DNA of 64,000 bases, taken from contig KQ959659.1 of the NCBI GenBank assembly GCA_001552895.1, positions 1 to 64,000 on the forward strand, read 5' to 3'. This stretch comes from Tissierellia bacterium KA00581. Lineage in GTDB: Bacteria; Bacillota; Clostridia; Tissierellales; Peptoniphilaceae. A program made the position numbers and the translations under genes. Numbering within the stretch: position 1 is the stretch's first letter; each line of letters starts with the position of its first letter. Shown here one piece after another: positions 34,555 to 41,958 of this stretch. The notes under the pieces were generated by a model. The model searched no databases, was not told where the DNA came from, and saw nothing but the letters and a program-made list of their open reading frames with translations.

Positions 34555-35972
34555 TGGATATTTTAAGTATTAGAAATGATTTTATAAATGGAAAAGTTGA
34601 TTTAGAAGCTTTTTATGAAGATGTTATTAAAAAAGTTAAAGATAATGAAGATTTAAATATTTTTATTGATTTTTCTGCTGAAAATATTAGACAAAGAGTT
34701 AAATATTTGAAAGAAAAATTAAAGAATAAAGAAAAATTGGGTTCTCTTTTTGGAATTTCAGTTTCTGTTAAAGATAATATTTTAGTTAAAGGATATACAA
34801 ATACTTGTGCTTCTAAAATGCTTAAAGATTTTAGACCTATTTATAATGCTACAATTATAGATAGAATTCTTAAAGAAGATGCAATTATTTTAGGAAAAGT
34901 TAATATGGATGAATTTGCTATGGGAGCTTCTTCTGAAACTTCTTATTTTGGTGTTACTAAAAATCCATTAGATAAAACTTTAATTCCAGGAGGTTCTTCT
35001 TCTGGTTCTGCTGCAAGTATATCAGCAGATATTGCCATGATAAGTTTGGGTTCTGATACTGGAGGATCAGTTAGAAATCCTTCTGCATTTTGTTCTTGTG
35101 TTGGTTATAAACCAACTTATGGAGCTATTTCAAGATATGGAGTTGTTTCAATGGCAAACAGTTTAGATCAAGTCGGAATTTTATCAAATGATGTAAAGTC
35201 TATTTTTCCTGTTATGAATGTTATTTCCGGTTTAGATACGATGGATCCTACAAGTATGAGAGATAATTTTAATTTAAAATGTGATGAAAATTTTTCATTA
35301 AAGAAAATTAAAATAGCAACAGTTTCTAATCTTCAAATGTATAATACTAATGAAGTAGTGCTTAATGATTATAAAAAGGCAATAGAAAATTTGAAAAAAT
35401 TAGGAGCAAAAGTAGAAGTTGTTAATTTTGACTATATAAAGTATTCTACTAATGTTTATAATGTAATTATGAGTTGTGAAGTCTCTAGTAATATGTCAAG
35501 ATTTGATGGAATAAGATATGGTTATAGAACAGAAAATTATAATTCCACTAAAGAGCTTTTTACAAATACAAGAAGTGAAGGTTTTGGAGAAGAGGTAAAA
35601 AGAAGAATTGCCATGGGAACTTTTTATCTTGCAAGTTCAAACAATCAAAAACTTTATAAAAAAGGTTTAAAAGTTAGAGATTTGATTTCAAAAGAAGTAA
35701 ATAAAGTTCTTTTAGAATATGATTTTATTTTAACACCAACTGCTACAAATTTACCACCAAAAATAAGAGAGGGGAAAGATGATGCTTTAAGTTGCTATGC
35801 TTCGGATACTTTTAATGTACCGGTTAATTTTGCTGGTCTTTGTGCAATTTCTGTTCCTATAAATAAAAAGAAAATAGGTGGAAGTGTTCAATTTATAGCT
35901 AAAAGATTTGATGATGAAAGATTATTAAATGTTTCTAATATTTTTCAAAGGGGGTTAGAAAATGAGTTTTAA
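34554..35972 (+). CDS. gatA: Asp-tRNA(Asn)/Glu-tRNA(Gln) amidotransferase subunit A
   Basis: 472 residues. The amidase signature has the Ser-cisSer-Lys triad: Lys73 (SVKDNI), Ser148 (GGSSSGSAA) and Ser172 (SDTGGSVRNP). It releases ammonia from glutamine for the amidation carried out with GatB. It overlaps gatC at the start and gatB by 11 bases at the end, so the three subunits are translationally coupled. Confidence 0.96.
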   Translation: MDILSIRNDFINGKVDLEAFYEDVIKKVKDNEDLNIFIDFSAENIRQRVKYLKEKLKNKEKLGSLFGISVSVKDNILVKGYTNTCASKMLKDFRPIYNATIIDRILKEDAIILGKVNMDEFAMGASSETSYFGVTKNPLDKTLIPGGSSSGSAASISADIAMISLGSDTGGSVRNPSAFCSCVGYKPTYGAISRYGVVSMANSLDQVGILSNDVKSIFPVMNVISGLDTMDPTSMRDNFNLKCDENFSLKKIKIATVSNLQMYNTNEVVLNDYKKAIENLKKLGAKVEVVNFDYIKYSTNVYNVIMSCEVSSNMSRFDGIRYGYRTENYNSTKELFTNTRSEGFGEEVKRRIAMGTFYLASSNNQKLYKKGLKVRDLISKEVNKVLLEYDFILTPTATNLPPKIREGKDDALSCYASDTFNVPVNFAGLCAISVPINKKKIGGSVQFIAKRFDDERLLNVSNIFQRGLENEF

Positions 35973-37389
35973 AACTATTATCGGACTTGAAATTCATGTT
36001 GAATTGCAAACTAAAACAAAAATGTTTTGCTCTTGTAAGAATGAATATGGTTGTGTTCCAAATACAAATGTATGCCCTACTTGTTTAGGACACCCTGGAA
36101 CATTACCTTTAATAAATAAAAAAGCAATTGAATATGCTATAATGGCTGGTAATGCTTTTAATTGTAATATTGCTTTAGATATGAAAATGGATAGAAAAAA
36201 ATATTTTTATCCTGATTTGGTTAAAGGATATCAAATAACTCAAGAGAGAACTCCTATTTGTAAAAATGGTTATATAGAAATTGAAATTGAAAATAAAGTA
36301 AAAAAACTTCGTCTTCAAAGAATACATATTGAAGAAGATACTGGAAAGTCTATTCACAACGGAGAAGGATATACTCTTATAGACTATAATAGAGCAGGGG
36401 TTCCATTAATTGAAATAGTTTCTGAACCTGATATGAATAGTCCCGCAGAAGCTATAGCTTTTTTAAACACATTAAAAGAAACTATAAAATATCTTGATAT
36501 TTCTGATGTGAAGATGGAAGAAGGTTCTCTTCGTTGCGATGTAAACTTAAATGTTATTGATGAAGAAACTGGATTTAAAACAAAGATAACTGAAATAAAA
36601 AATTTAAACTCATTTAAAGCTGCTCAAAGAGCAATGGAATATGAAGAAAAAAGACATATAGAAAATGTAAAAAATAAAATTGAAGGTAAAAAGGAAACTA
36701 GACGTTGGGATGAAGAACAATTAAAAACTATAGTTATGCGTCAAAAAGAAGAAGGAAATGATTATAGATTTAGTGTCGAAGCAGATATTCCATATATACA
36801 TCTAGAAAAAGAATTTGTAGAACAAATAAAAGAAAACATGCCAGAATTACCTAAAGATAAAAAGAAAAGATTTATTGAAGAGTATAAAATTTCAAATTAT
36901 GATGCACAAATTCTTACACAAGATAGAGATTTATCATTGTATTTTGAAAAAGTTGTTTCAAAAGTTAAAGATGCAAATCTTGTTTCAAATTGGCTTTTAT
37001 CAGATGTTTTAAGAAGAGTTAAAGATTTAGAAATTGAATTTGAAAATATTCCTCTTAATATAGATTCTTTTGCGGTTCTTTTAAATTTAGTTAAAGAAAA
37101 TAAAATAAATGCAAATGTTGCTAAAAAATTGTTAAGAGAACTTTTTGAAAAAGGTGATTTTGATGTACTAAAAGCAGTAGAAGAAAGAGGCCTTGTTCAA
37201 ATTTCAGATGATAATTATTTAATTGAGATAGTTAATGAAGTTTTAAAAAATAACAAACAATCAATTGAAGATTATAAAAATGGTAAAGATAGGGCATTAG
37301 GTTTTCTTATGGGACAATGTATGAAAGCTTCAAAAGGTAAGGGAAATCCTCAAAAATTTAATGAACTTATTTTAGAAAGGTTAGTTTAG
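35962..37389 (+). CDS. gatB: Asp-tRNA(Asn)/Glu-tRNA(Gln) amidotransferase subunit B
   Basis: 475 residues. Seen: the GatB signature at the start (IGLEIHVELQTKTKMFC), the zinc-type cysteines at CSC and CPTC, RAGVPLIEIVSEPDM, and the C-terminal YqeY-like tRNA-binding domain ending KASKGKGNPQKFNELI. It activates the tRNA-bound Glu or Asp by phosphorylation. It follows gatA with an overlap and is 1 base before rdgB. Confidence 0.96.
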   Translation: MSFKTIIGLEIHVELQTKTKMFCSCKNEYGCVPNTNVCPTCLGHPGTLPLINKKAIEYAIMAGNAFNCNIALDMKMDRKKYFYPDLVKGYQITQERTPICKNGYIEIEIENKVKKLRLQRIHIEEDTGKSIHNGEGYTLIDYNRAGVPLIEIVSEPDMNSPAEAIAFLNTLKETIKYLDISDVKMEEGSLRCDVNLNVIDEETGFKTKITEIKNLNSFKAAQRAMEYEEKRHIENVKNKIEGKKETRRWDEEQLKTIVMRQKEEGNDYRFSVEADIPYIHLEKEFVEQIKENMPELPKDKKKRFIEEYKISNYDAQILTQDRDLSLYFEKVVSKVKDANLVSNWLLSDVLRRVKDLEIEFENIPLNIDSFAVLLNLVKENKINANVAKKLLRELFEKGDFDVLKAVEERGLVQISDDNYLIEIVNEVLKNNKQSIEDYKNGKDRALGFLMGQCMKASKGKGNPQKFNELILERLV

Positions 37390-37390
37390 A

Positions 37391-37993
37391 ATGAAAAAAG
37401 TCGCTTTGTCTACAGATAATGAAAATAAAGTAAAAGAAATTTTTGAAATATTAAAACATTACAATTTTGAAATTATTACAAAGAAAAAGCTAAAAATAAA
37501 TGAAGAGTTTGAAGAAATTTATAATACTTTAGAAGAAAATGCAACTCTTAAAGCAACAAAATTAAGACAATTTTGTAATTTTGCCGTTTTAGCAGATGAT
37601 ACTGGACTTTTTGTAAATGCTTTAAATGGAGAACCAGGAGTTTTCTCTGCAAGATATGCAGGTGTTCATGGAGATAGTTTAAAAAATAGAGAAAAACTTT
37701 TAAAAAAATTAGATGGCATTGAAGATAGAAGTGCTTATTTTAAAACTGTTATTGTTTTTATAGATGAAAATGGAGAAAAGATTATGGCTACTGGAATTTT
37801 AAAAGGAAATATTTCAAAATCTGAAAGAGGAAAAGAAGGTTTTGGGTATGATAAGATTTTTATTCCACAAGGTTATTCAAAGACACTTGCAGAAATTGGA
37901 TTTGAAGAAAAAAATAAAATAAGTCATAGAAAAAAAGCATTAGAAAATTTAAAAATACTTTTAGGTGAAAAATATGATAATAGCAGTTGTTAG
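37391..37993 (+). CDS. rdgB: XTP/dITP diphosphatase (RdgB/HAM1 family)
   Basis: 200 residues. The N-terminal STDNENKVKEI (the usual T-x-N-x-x-K), ADDTGLFVNALNGEPGVFSARYAG (about 67-90) and GFGYDKIFIP identify the family, which removes non-canonical purine nucleoside triphosphates. It starts 1 base after gatB and overlaps the following phosphodiesterase gene. Confidence 0.94.
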   Translation: MKKVALSTDNENKVKEIFEILKHYNFEIITKKKLKINEEFEEIYNTLEENATLKATKLRQFCNFAVLADDTGLFVNALNGEPGVFSARYAGVHGDSLKNREKLLKKLDGIEDRSAYFKTVIVFIDENGEKIMATGILKGNISKSERGKEGFGYDKIFIPQGYSKTLAEIGFEEKNKISHRKKALENLKILLGEKYDNSSC

Positions 37994-38444
37994 TGATACG
38001 CACGGCATCGTGCTTCCAGTTGCTTATAGTTTACAAAGAAATAATGTAGATGTTGTTTTACATCTTGGAGATTATTGTGAAGATATAAAACTTATAAATC
38101 AAATAACAGGTATGGAAAGCTATGTAGTTTCTGGAAATTGTGATGAAAATAATTTTGATGTTCCAGAAGAAATGGTAATCGAAATTAGAAGAAAAAAATT
38201 TTTTTTAACACACGGACATAATTATGATGTAAATAATGGACTTGAAAAAATTATTAAAAGGGCAAAAGAATTAGGCGTTGATTATGCACTTTTTGGGCAC
38301 ACTCATGTTCATTTAAGAAAAAAAGTAGATGGTATAACACTTTTAAATCCTGGTAGTACGACTTTGCCAAGACATGGTGATACAAAAGGATATTATATTA
38401 TTAATTTAATAGAAAAAAGTGTAAGTAGAATTGAATTAAAATAA
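37974..38444 (+). CDS. YfcE/MJ0936 family metallophosphoesterase
   Basis: 156 residues. The ATG at 37974 is preferred over a GTG at 37965: it gives MIIAVVSDTHG, the standard family start, with AGGTG at good spacing. Metal ligands are visible in SDTHG, HLGDYCED, SGNCD, THGHNYD and GHTHV. The family hydrolyses phosphodiesters; the substrate is not known. It overlaps the end of rdgB by 20 bases, a frequent pairing in Firmicutes. Confidence 0.9.
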   Translation: MIIAVVSDTHGIVLPVAYSLQRNNVDVVLHLGDYCEDIKLINQITGMESYVVSGNCDENNFDVPEEMVIEIRRKKFFLTHGHNYDVNNGLEKIIKRAKELGVDYALFGHTHVHLRKKVDGITLLNPGSTTLPRHGDTKGYYIINLIEKSVSRIELK

Positions 38445-38451
38445 AAATTTT

Positions 38452-38485
38452 AAAAGGAGTAAAATATAAATTTACTCCTTTTATT
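38452..38485. terminator. Bidirectional terminator between convergent genes
   Basis: AAAAGGAGTAAA pairs with TTTACTCCTTTT. The minus-strand S-component gene ends at its edge. Confidence 0.85.
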
Positions 38486-39056
38486 ATATATTTTTTGATT
38501 TTTTTCTTGCTAATAATTTTTTTAAGATTATTGGAGCTACAATTGAACAAACAATTATTTCAGCAATTCCGTTTGTTAATGCAACGGATAATAAAAATTT
38601 TTTTGGATCTATTTTTAATACTTCATATATTTGATTTTTACAAAAAACATATGCAAAAAACAAAACACCAAATGTATTTATAAAAGTTCCAACTACACTT
38701 GATAATACAAGAGATATAGTATTATTTAAATGTTTTTTAAAAAATGCATAAGAATAATACGCACAAACTCCTATTAACGCACGTGGCAATACTGATACAA
38801 ATGGATTAATAAATATAAACGACAACGCACTTATACCTTGTAAATGTTGAAAAAATGAAAAAAGTCCAAAAATAAATCCAACAAAAAAAGAAATTCTTGG
38901 TTTTTCCAAAATAGCTATTATTACTATCGGGATATGTATAGTTGTTATTCTTATCGCACCTATAGGAATAAAGCCAAGTGGTGATAAAGATAAGATTATT
39001 ATTAAAGCACTAAATAATCCTATTTTAGAAATTTCTTTAATTGAAATATTTTTCAT
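38484..39056 (-). CDS. ECF transporter S component, vitamin-type
   Basis: 190 residues with about six membrane helices. The segment PLGFIPIGAIRITTIHIPIVI is typical of the ECF S-component group often annotated for pantothenate or related vitamins. S components bind the vitamin and use a shared EcfA-A'-T module encoded elsewhere. GGAGG lies before the ATG on the minus strand, and a TATAAT at about 39105 is the likely -10. The leader is short and holds no riboswitch, so the substrate cannot be inferred from regulation. Confidence 0.82.
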   Translation of the reverse strand: MKNISIKEISKIGLFSALIIILSLSPLGFIPIGAIRITTIHIPIVIIAILEKPRISFFVGFIFGLFSFFQHLQGISALSFIFINPFVSVLPRALIGVCAYYSYAFFKKHLNNTISLVLSSVVGTFINTFGVLFFAYVFCKNQIYEVLKIDPKKFLLSVALTNGIAEIIVCSIVAPIILKKLLARKKSKNI

Positions 39057-39165
39057 AAAACCTCCTTAAGAATTTTTAGTTATTAATTTAATTACAGGTA
39101 TATTATATCATATTTAAAATTTATTTAAAGTAAAAATCTTTTCTCTTATTAAAATTTTAAAAATT

Positions 39166-39174
39166 GGGTATAAG
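39166..39174 (+). promoter_or_regulatory. GGGTATAAG -10-like element before the anti-sigma kinase gene
   Basis: GGGTAT overlaps TATAAG. GGGTAT resembles the -10 of SigB-type stress promoters, but the matching -35 is not clear. The distance to the ATG is about 35 bases. Confidence 0.3.
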
Positions 39175-39207
39175 AAAAGTACTGAATTTTGAAATGGAGT
39201 GTCTTAA

Positions 39208-39603
39208 ATGGACTTTGAATATAAAAAAGTTATAAAAAGTGATTTAAAAGATATAGATCAGGCGGTTTCTTTTGTATTAAAAAAGCTTTCTGATGTTATA
39301 AGAGATGAAGAAATTATGTTTAACATAAGACTTGTTATAAATGAAATAGTTATAAATAGTTATGAGCATGGAAATAAATGCTGTAAAACAAAAGGAATAA
39401 AATTAAAAGTTTGTGTAAATATGGACTGTATACATATAAATGTTAAAGATGAAGGTGAGGGAATAAACTATATCTTTAATGAAAATGAAAACATGAATAT
39501 GACTACTTCAGGACGAGGACTTAGAATTGTTAAAAACCTAGTCGATGAACTAAATATAAATAATAATGAAATTTCAGCTACAATTAAAACAAAAACGACA
39601 TAG
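39208..39603 (+). CDS. RsbW-like serine kinase / anti-sigma factor (HATPase)
   Basis: 131 residues, the size of RsbW/SpoIIAB. The GHKL ATPase boxes are present: N box NEIVINSYEHGN, G1 DEGEGI and G2 GRGLRIVKNLVDEL. Such proteins hold a sigma factor inactive or phosphorylate an anti-anti-sigma protein. No antagonist or sigma gene is next to it, so its partner must lie elsewhere. GGAGTG precedes the ATG. It stands alone between the ECF gene and the guanine riboswitch. Confidence 0.85.
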   Translation: MDFEYKKVIKSDLKDIDQAVSFVLKKLSDVIRDEEIMFNIRLVINEIVINSYEHGNKCCKTKGIKLKVCVNMDCIHINVKDEGEGINYIFNENENMNMTTSGRGLRIVKNLVDELNINNNEISATIKTKTT

Positions 39604-39637
39604 AGCTTTTATATATCATATCTAAGGCTCTTTTTTG
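39602..39637 (+). terminator. Weak terminator after the anti-sigma kinase gene
   Basis: AGAGCTT and AAGGCTCT can pair with one bulge over a long loop, followed by TTTTTTG. Confidence 0.5.
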
Positions 39638-39744
39638 TTAATTTCATAATGATTTAGCATTATTAAAGTTATCAAAAGAAAAATAACTACATAATATTTT
39701 TTATAAAAAATAAAAAAATATAATAAAAAAATATAAAAAATGTA

Positions 39745-39773
39745 TAGACAAAATTAAATTTTTAGTGTACAAT
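39745..39773 (+). promoter_or_regulatory. Promoter of the riboswitch-controlled pbuX-xpt operon
   Basis: TAGACA (39745-39750), a 17-base spacer, TACAAT (39768-39773). Transcription should begin near 39780, just before the aptamer. Confidence 0.7.
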
Positions 39774-39807
39774 ATGTGTATGAATGATATATCATGATTT
39801 TTTAATG

Positions 39808-39872
39808 ACTTATATATGCTTCGAATATGGCGAAGTGTTTCTACCTAAATCCGTAAAATTTAGACTATAAGT
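39808..39872 (+). ncRNA. Purine riboswitch aptamer, guanine type
   Basis: P1 arms ACTTATA and TATAAGT enclose P2 (GCTTCGAATATGGCGAAGT), the J2/3 core GTTTCTACC and P3 (CTAAATCCGTAAAATTTAG). The J3/1 reads GACTAT: the C (39865) at the position equivalent to residue 74 of xpt pairs with guanine, whereas an adenine switch has T. The P1 3' arm continues into AAGTTAGAT, which can pair with ATCTAACTT of the terminator, giving an antiterminator when no ligand is bound. The genes it controls are a xanthine permease and xanthine phosphoribosyltransferase, as in Bacillus. Confidence 0.97.
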
Positions 39873-39893
39873 TAGATTTTTTATTTTGTATTA

Positions 39894-39932
39894 AAATATC
39901 TAACTTAATTTTTAAAAGTTAGATATTTTTTT
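39894..39932 (+). terminator. Riboswitch-controlled terminator before pbuX
   Basis: AAATATCTAACTT (39894-39906) pairs with AAGTTAGATATTT (39916-39928), followed by T residues. Its left arm competes with the AAGTTAGAT after P1. Ligand binding would favour termination. Confidence 0.93.
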
Positions 39933-39954
39933 ATTTTTAAGGAGGTATTTTAAA

Positions 39955-41277
39955 ATGGAAAATTCAAGTTCTAAAGAATTAAATGAAGGACTAAAGTACA
40001 AAGTAGATGATGTTTTACCATTAGGTGTATCTTTTTTACTTGCACTTCAACATATTTTAGCTGCATTTGCAGGTATTGTTGCAGTTCCTCTTGTAGTTTG
40101 TAGTGCTTTAAAATTTAGCGTTGAAGAAACTTCATTTATGGTTAGTGCAACTATTTTTGCATCTGGTATAACTACAATATTACAATCTCGTGGTTTGGGA
40201 CCTATAGGAAGTAGAGTTTCTGCTATGATGGGAACAGATTTTACTTTTGTAAATCCATCTATAAGTGTTGGTTCTAAATTTGGAGTTGCAGGTATTATTA
40301 CAGCAACAATTACAGCTTCATTCGTTGAAATTATTTTAAGTAGATTTATTAAACCATTGATGAAATTTTTCCCACCACTTATAACAGGAACTGTTGTTTC
40401 ATTAATAGGAATAACTTTACTTCCTGTTAGTATTGATTGGGCTGCTGGTGGCGTTGGAGCAAAAGATTATGGCTCTATTAGAAATTTATCAATAGCACTT
40501 GTTATTATGCTTTTTACATTATTTTTAAATCATTTCGGTAAAGGAATTTTAAGTACTGCTGCAGTATTTATAGGCATGATTTTTGGTTACATAGTTTGTA
40601 TTCCTTTAGGAATGGTAAATTTACAAGCGGTAGTTGATGCACCTTGGATAGAAATTCCAAGATTTTTAAGATATGGATTTCATTTTGATTTAGCTTCAAC
40701 ATTGTCATTTGTTCCTGCATATATAGTTTCAACAATAGGAACTGTTGGAATAATGATAGCAATAGGTGAAGCTTCTAAAGAAAAAATTTCTAGTACAAGA
40801 GCAGCATCTGGAGTACTTTGTGACGGAATTGGTTCTATGATTTCAGGCTTCTTTGGAGCAGGTCCTAATACTTCATTTTCACAAAATGTAGGACTTATAA
40901 CACTTACAAAAGTTGCAAGTAAATATGTAATGATTTTAGCTGGTATTATATTAACAGTTTTAGGAATATTTCCTAAGCTTAGTGCTTTAATATCTGTTAT
41001 GCCACAACCAGTTTTAGGTGGCGTTGGCGTTATAATGTTTGGACTTGTAGCTGCACAAGGAATTAAAACTTTATCTAATATTCATTTGGGAGATAGAGAA
41101 CTTTTGATAATATCAGTTTCTTTTGCTCTTGGAATTGGAGTAACTGTAAAACCAGAAATATTAAATGGGCTTCCAAATGCAATTAAAATGATTTTATCAT
41201 CTGGAATATCAACAGGTACGCTTGTAGCAGTTATTTTAAACATCATATTGGTTGATAAGAAAAAAGGAGAAAAGTAA
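39955..41277 (+). CDS. pbuX: Xanthine permease, NCS2 family
   Basis: 440 residues, about 12-14 membrane helices. The NCS2 features are visible: QHILAAFAGIVAVPLV near residues 30-45, PITG-type PPLITGTVV, and GAGPNTSFSQNVGLITLTKVASK (about 302-324), containing the NxxxxxxNxG signature. It imports xanthine or guanine with protons. It is led by the guanine riboswitch and followed directly by xpt, as expected for purine salvage. AAGGAGG precedes the ATG. Confidence 0.93.
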   Translation: MENSSSKELNEGLKYKVDDVLPLGVSFLLALQHILAAFAGIVAVPLVVCSALKFSVEETSFMVSATIFASGITTILQSRGLGPIGSRVSAMMGTDFTFVNPSISVGSKFGVAGIITATITASFVEIILSRFIKPLMKFFPPLITGTVVSLIGITLLPVSIDWAAGGVGAKDYGSIRNLSIALVIMLFTLFLNHFGKGILSTAAVFIGMIFGYIVCIPLGMVNLQAVVDAPWIEIPRFLRYGFHFDLASTLSFVPAYIVSTIGTVGIMIAIGEASKEKISSTRAASGVLCDGIGSMISGFFGAGPNTSFSQNVGLITLTKVASKYVMILAGIILTVLGIFPKLSALISVMPQPVLGGVGVIMFGLVAAQGIKTLSNIHLGDRELLIISVSFALGIGVTVKPEILNGLPNAIKMILSSGISTGTLVAVILNIILVDKKKGEK

Positions 41278-41850
41278 ATGAAAATTTTAGAAGAAAGAAT
41301 TTTAAAAGACGGAAAAATTCTAGACGGAAATATTTTAAAAGTAGATAATTTTTTAAATCATCAAATTGATTCAGAACTTTTTATGGAAATGGCTAAAGAT
41401 TTTTCTAACCACTTTAAAGATAAAAATATAACTAAAATTTTAACAGTAGAAGTTTCTGGAATTGCAATAGCATTTGCAATAGCAACATATTTAAAGGTTC
41501 CATTTGTATTTGCTAAAAAAACTCTTTCTTTAACGCTTGGAGATAATGTCTATACAAGTAAAGTAATTTCTTATACTAAGAATAAAGAATATGATATAAG
41601 AGTTGATAAAAACTTTTTAAGTAAAGATGATAATGTTTTGATAGTAGATGACTTTTTAGCAACTGGTCAAGCATTAAATGGACTTATTGACATTTGTAAT
41701 CAAGCACAAGCAAAAGTTGTTGGAATAGCAATAGCAATAGAAAAAGTTTTTCAAGATGGGGGAAATAAATTAAGAAAACAAGGCTATGATGTATATAGTC
41801 AAGCAATGATAGAAAAATTTCAAGGAAATTCATTAGTATTTAAAAAATAA
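41278..41850 (+). CDS. xpt: Xanthine phosphoribosyltransferase
   Basis: 190 residues. The PRPP-binding motif LIVDDFLATGQAL (about 121-133) and the N-terminal LEERILKDG pattern fit Xpt. It converts xanthine to XMP with PRPP. The ATG immediately follows the pbuX stop, with AAAGGAG inside the end of pbuX. A strong terminator follows. Confidence 0.95.
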   Translation: MKILEERILKDGKILDGNILKVDNFLNHQIDSELFMEMAKDFSNHFKDKNITKILTVEVSGIAIAFAIATYLKVPFVFAKKTLSLTLGDNVYTSKVISYTKNKEYDIRVDKNFLSKDDNVLIVDDFLATGQALNGLIDICNQAQAKVVGIAIAIEKVFQDGGNKLRKQGYDVYSQAMIEKFQGNSLVFKK

Positions 41851-41862
41851 AAAATAAAAAAT

Positions 41863-41914
41863 AAAAATAACCTACCTTATCTATTAAATTAATAAATGGG
41901 TAGGTTATTTTTTT
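41863..41914. terminator. Terminator after xpt, between convergent genes
   Basis: AAAAATAACCTACC (41863-41876) pairs with GGTAGGTTATTTTT (41899-41912), then T residues. Confidence 0.92.
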
Positions 41915-41958
41915 ATTACTATTTTGATAATTTTTTTAAATTAATTGTAATTTTTTAA

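Larger units (their letters stand above)
39604..39954 (+). other. 351-base intergenic region holding the guanine riboswitch
   Basis: No gene. In order: weak terminator, a copy of the ATTAAAGTTATCAAAA intergenic motif (39638-39682), promoter (39745-39773), guanine aptamer (39808-39872), terminator (39894-39932) and the pbuX ribosome site AAGGAGG. Confidence 0.85.

Noticed and set aside
39808-39872. Adenine rather than guanine riboswitch
   Set aside because: The J3/1 strand reads GACTAT; an adenine switch would have T in place of that C, and the genes are for xanthine/guanine salvage.
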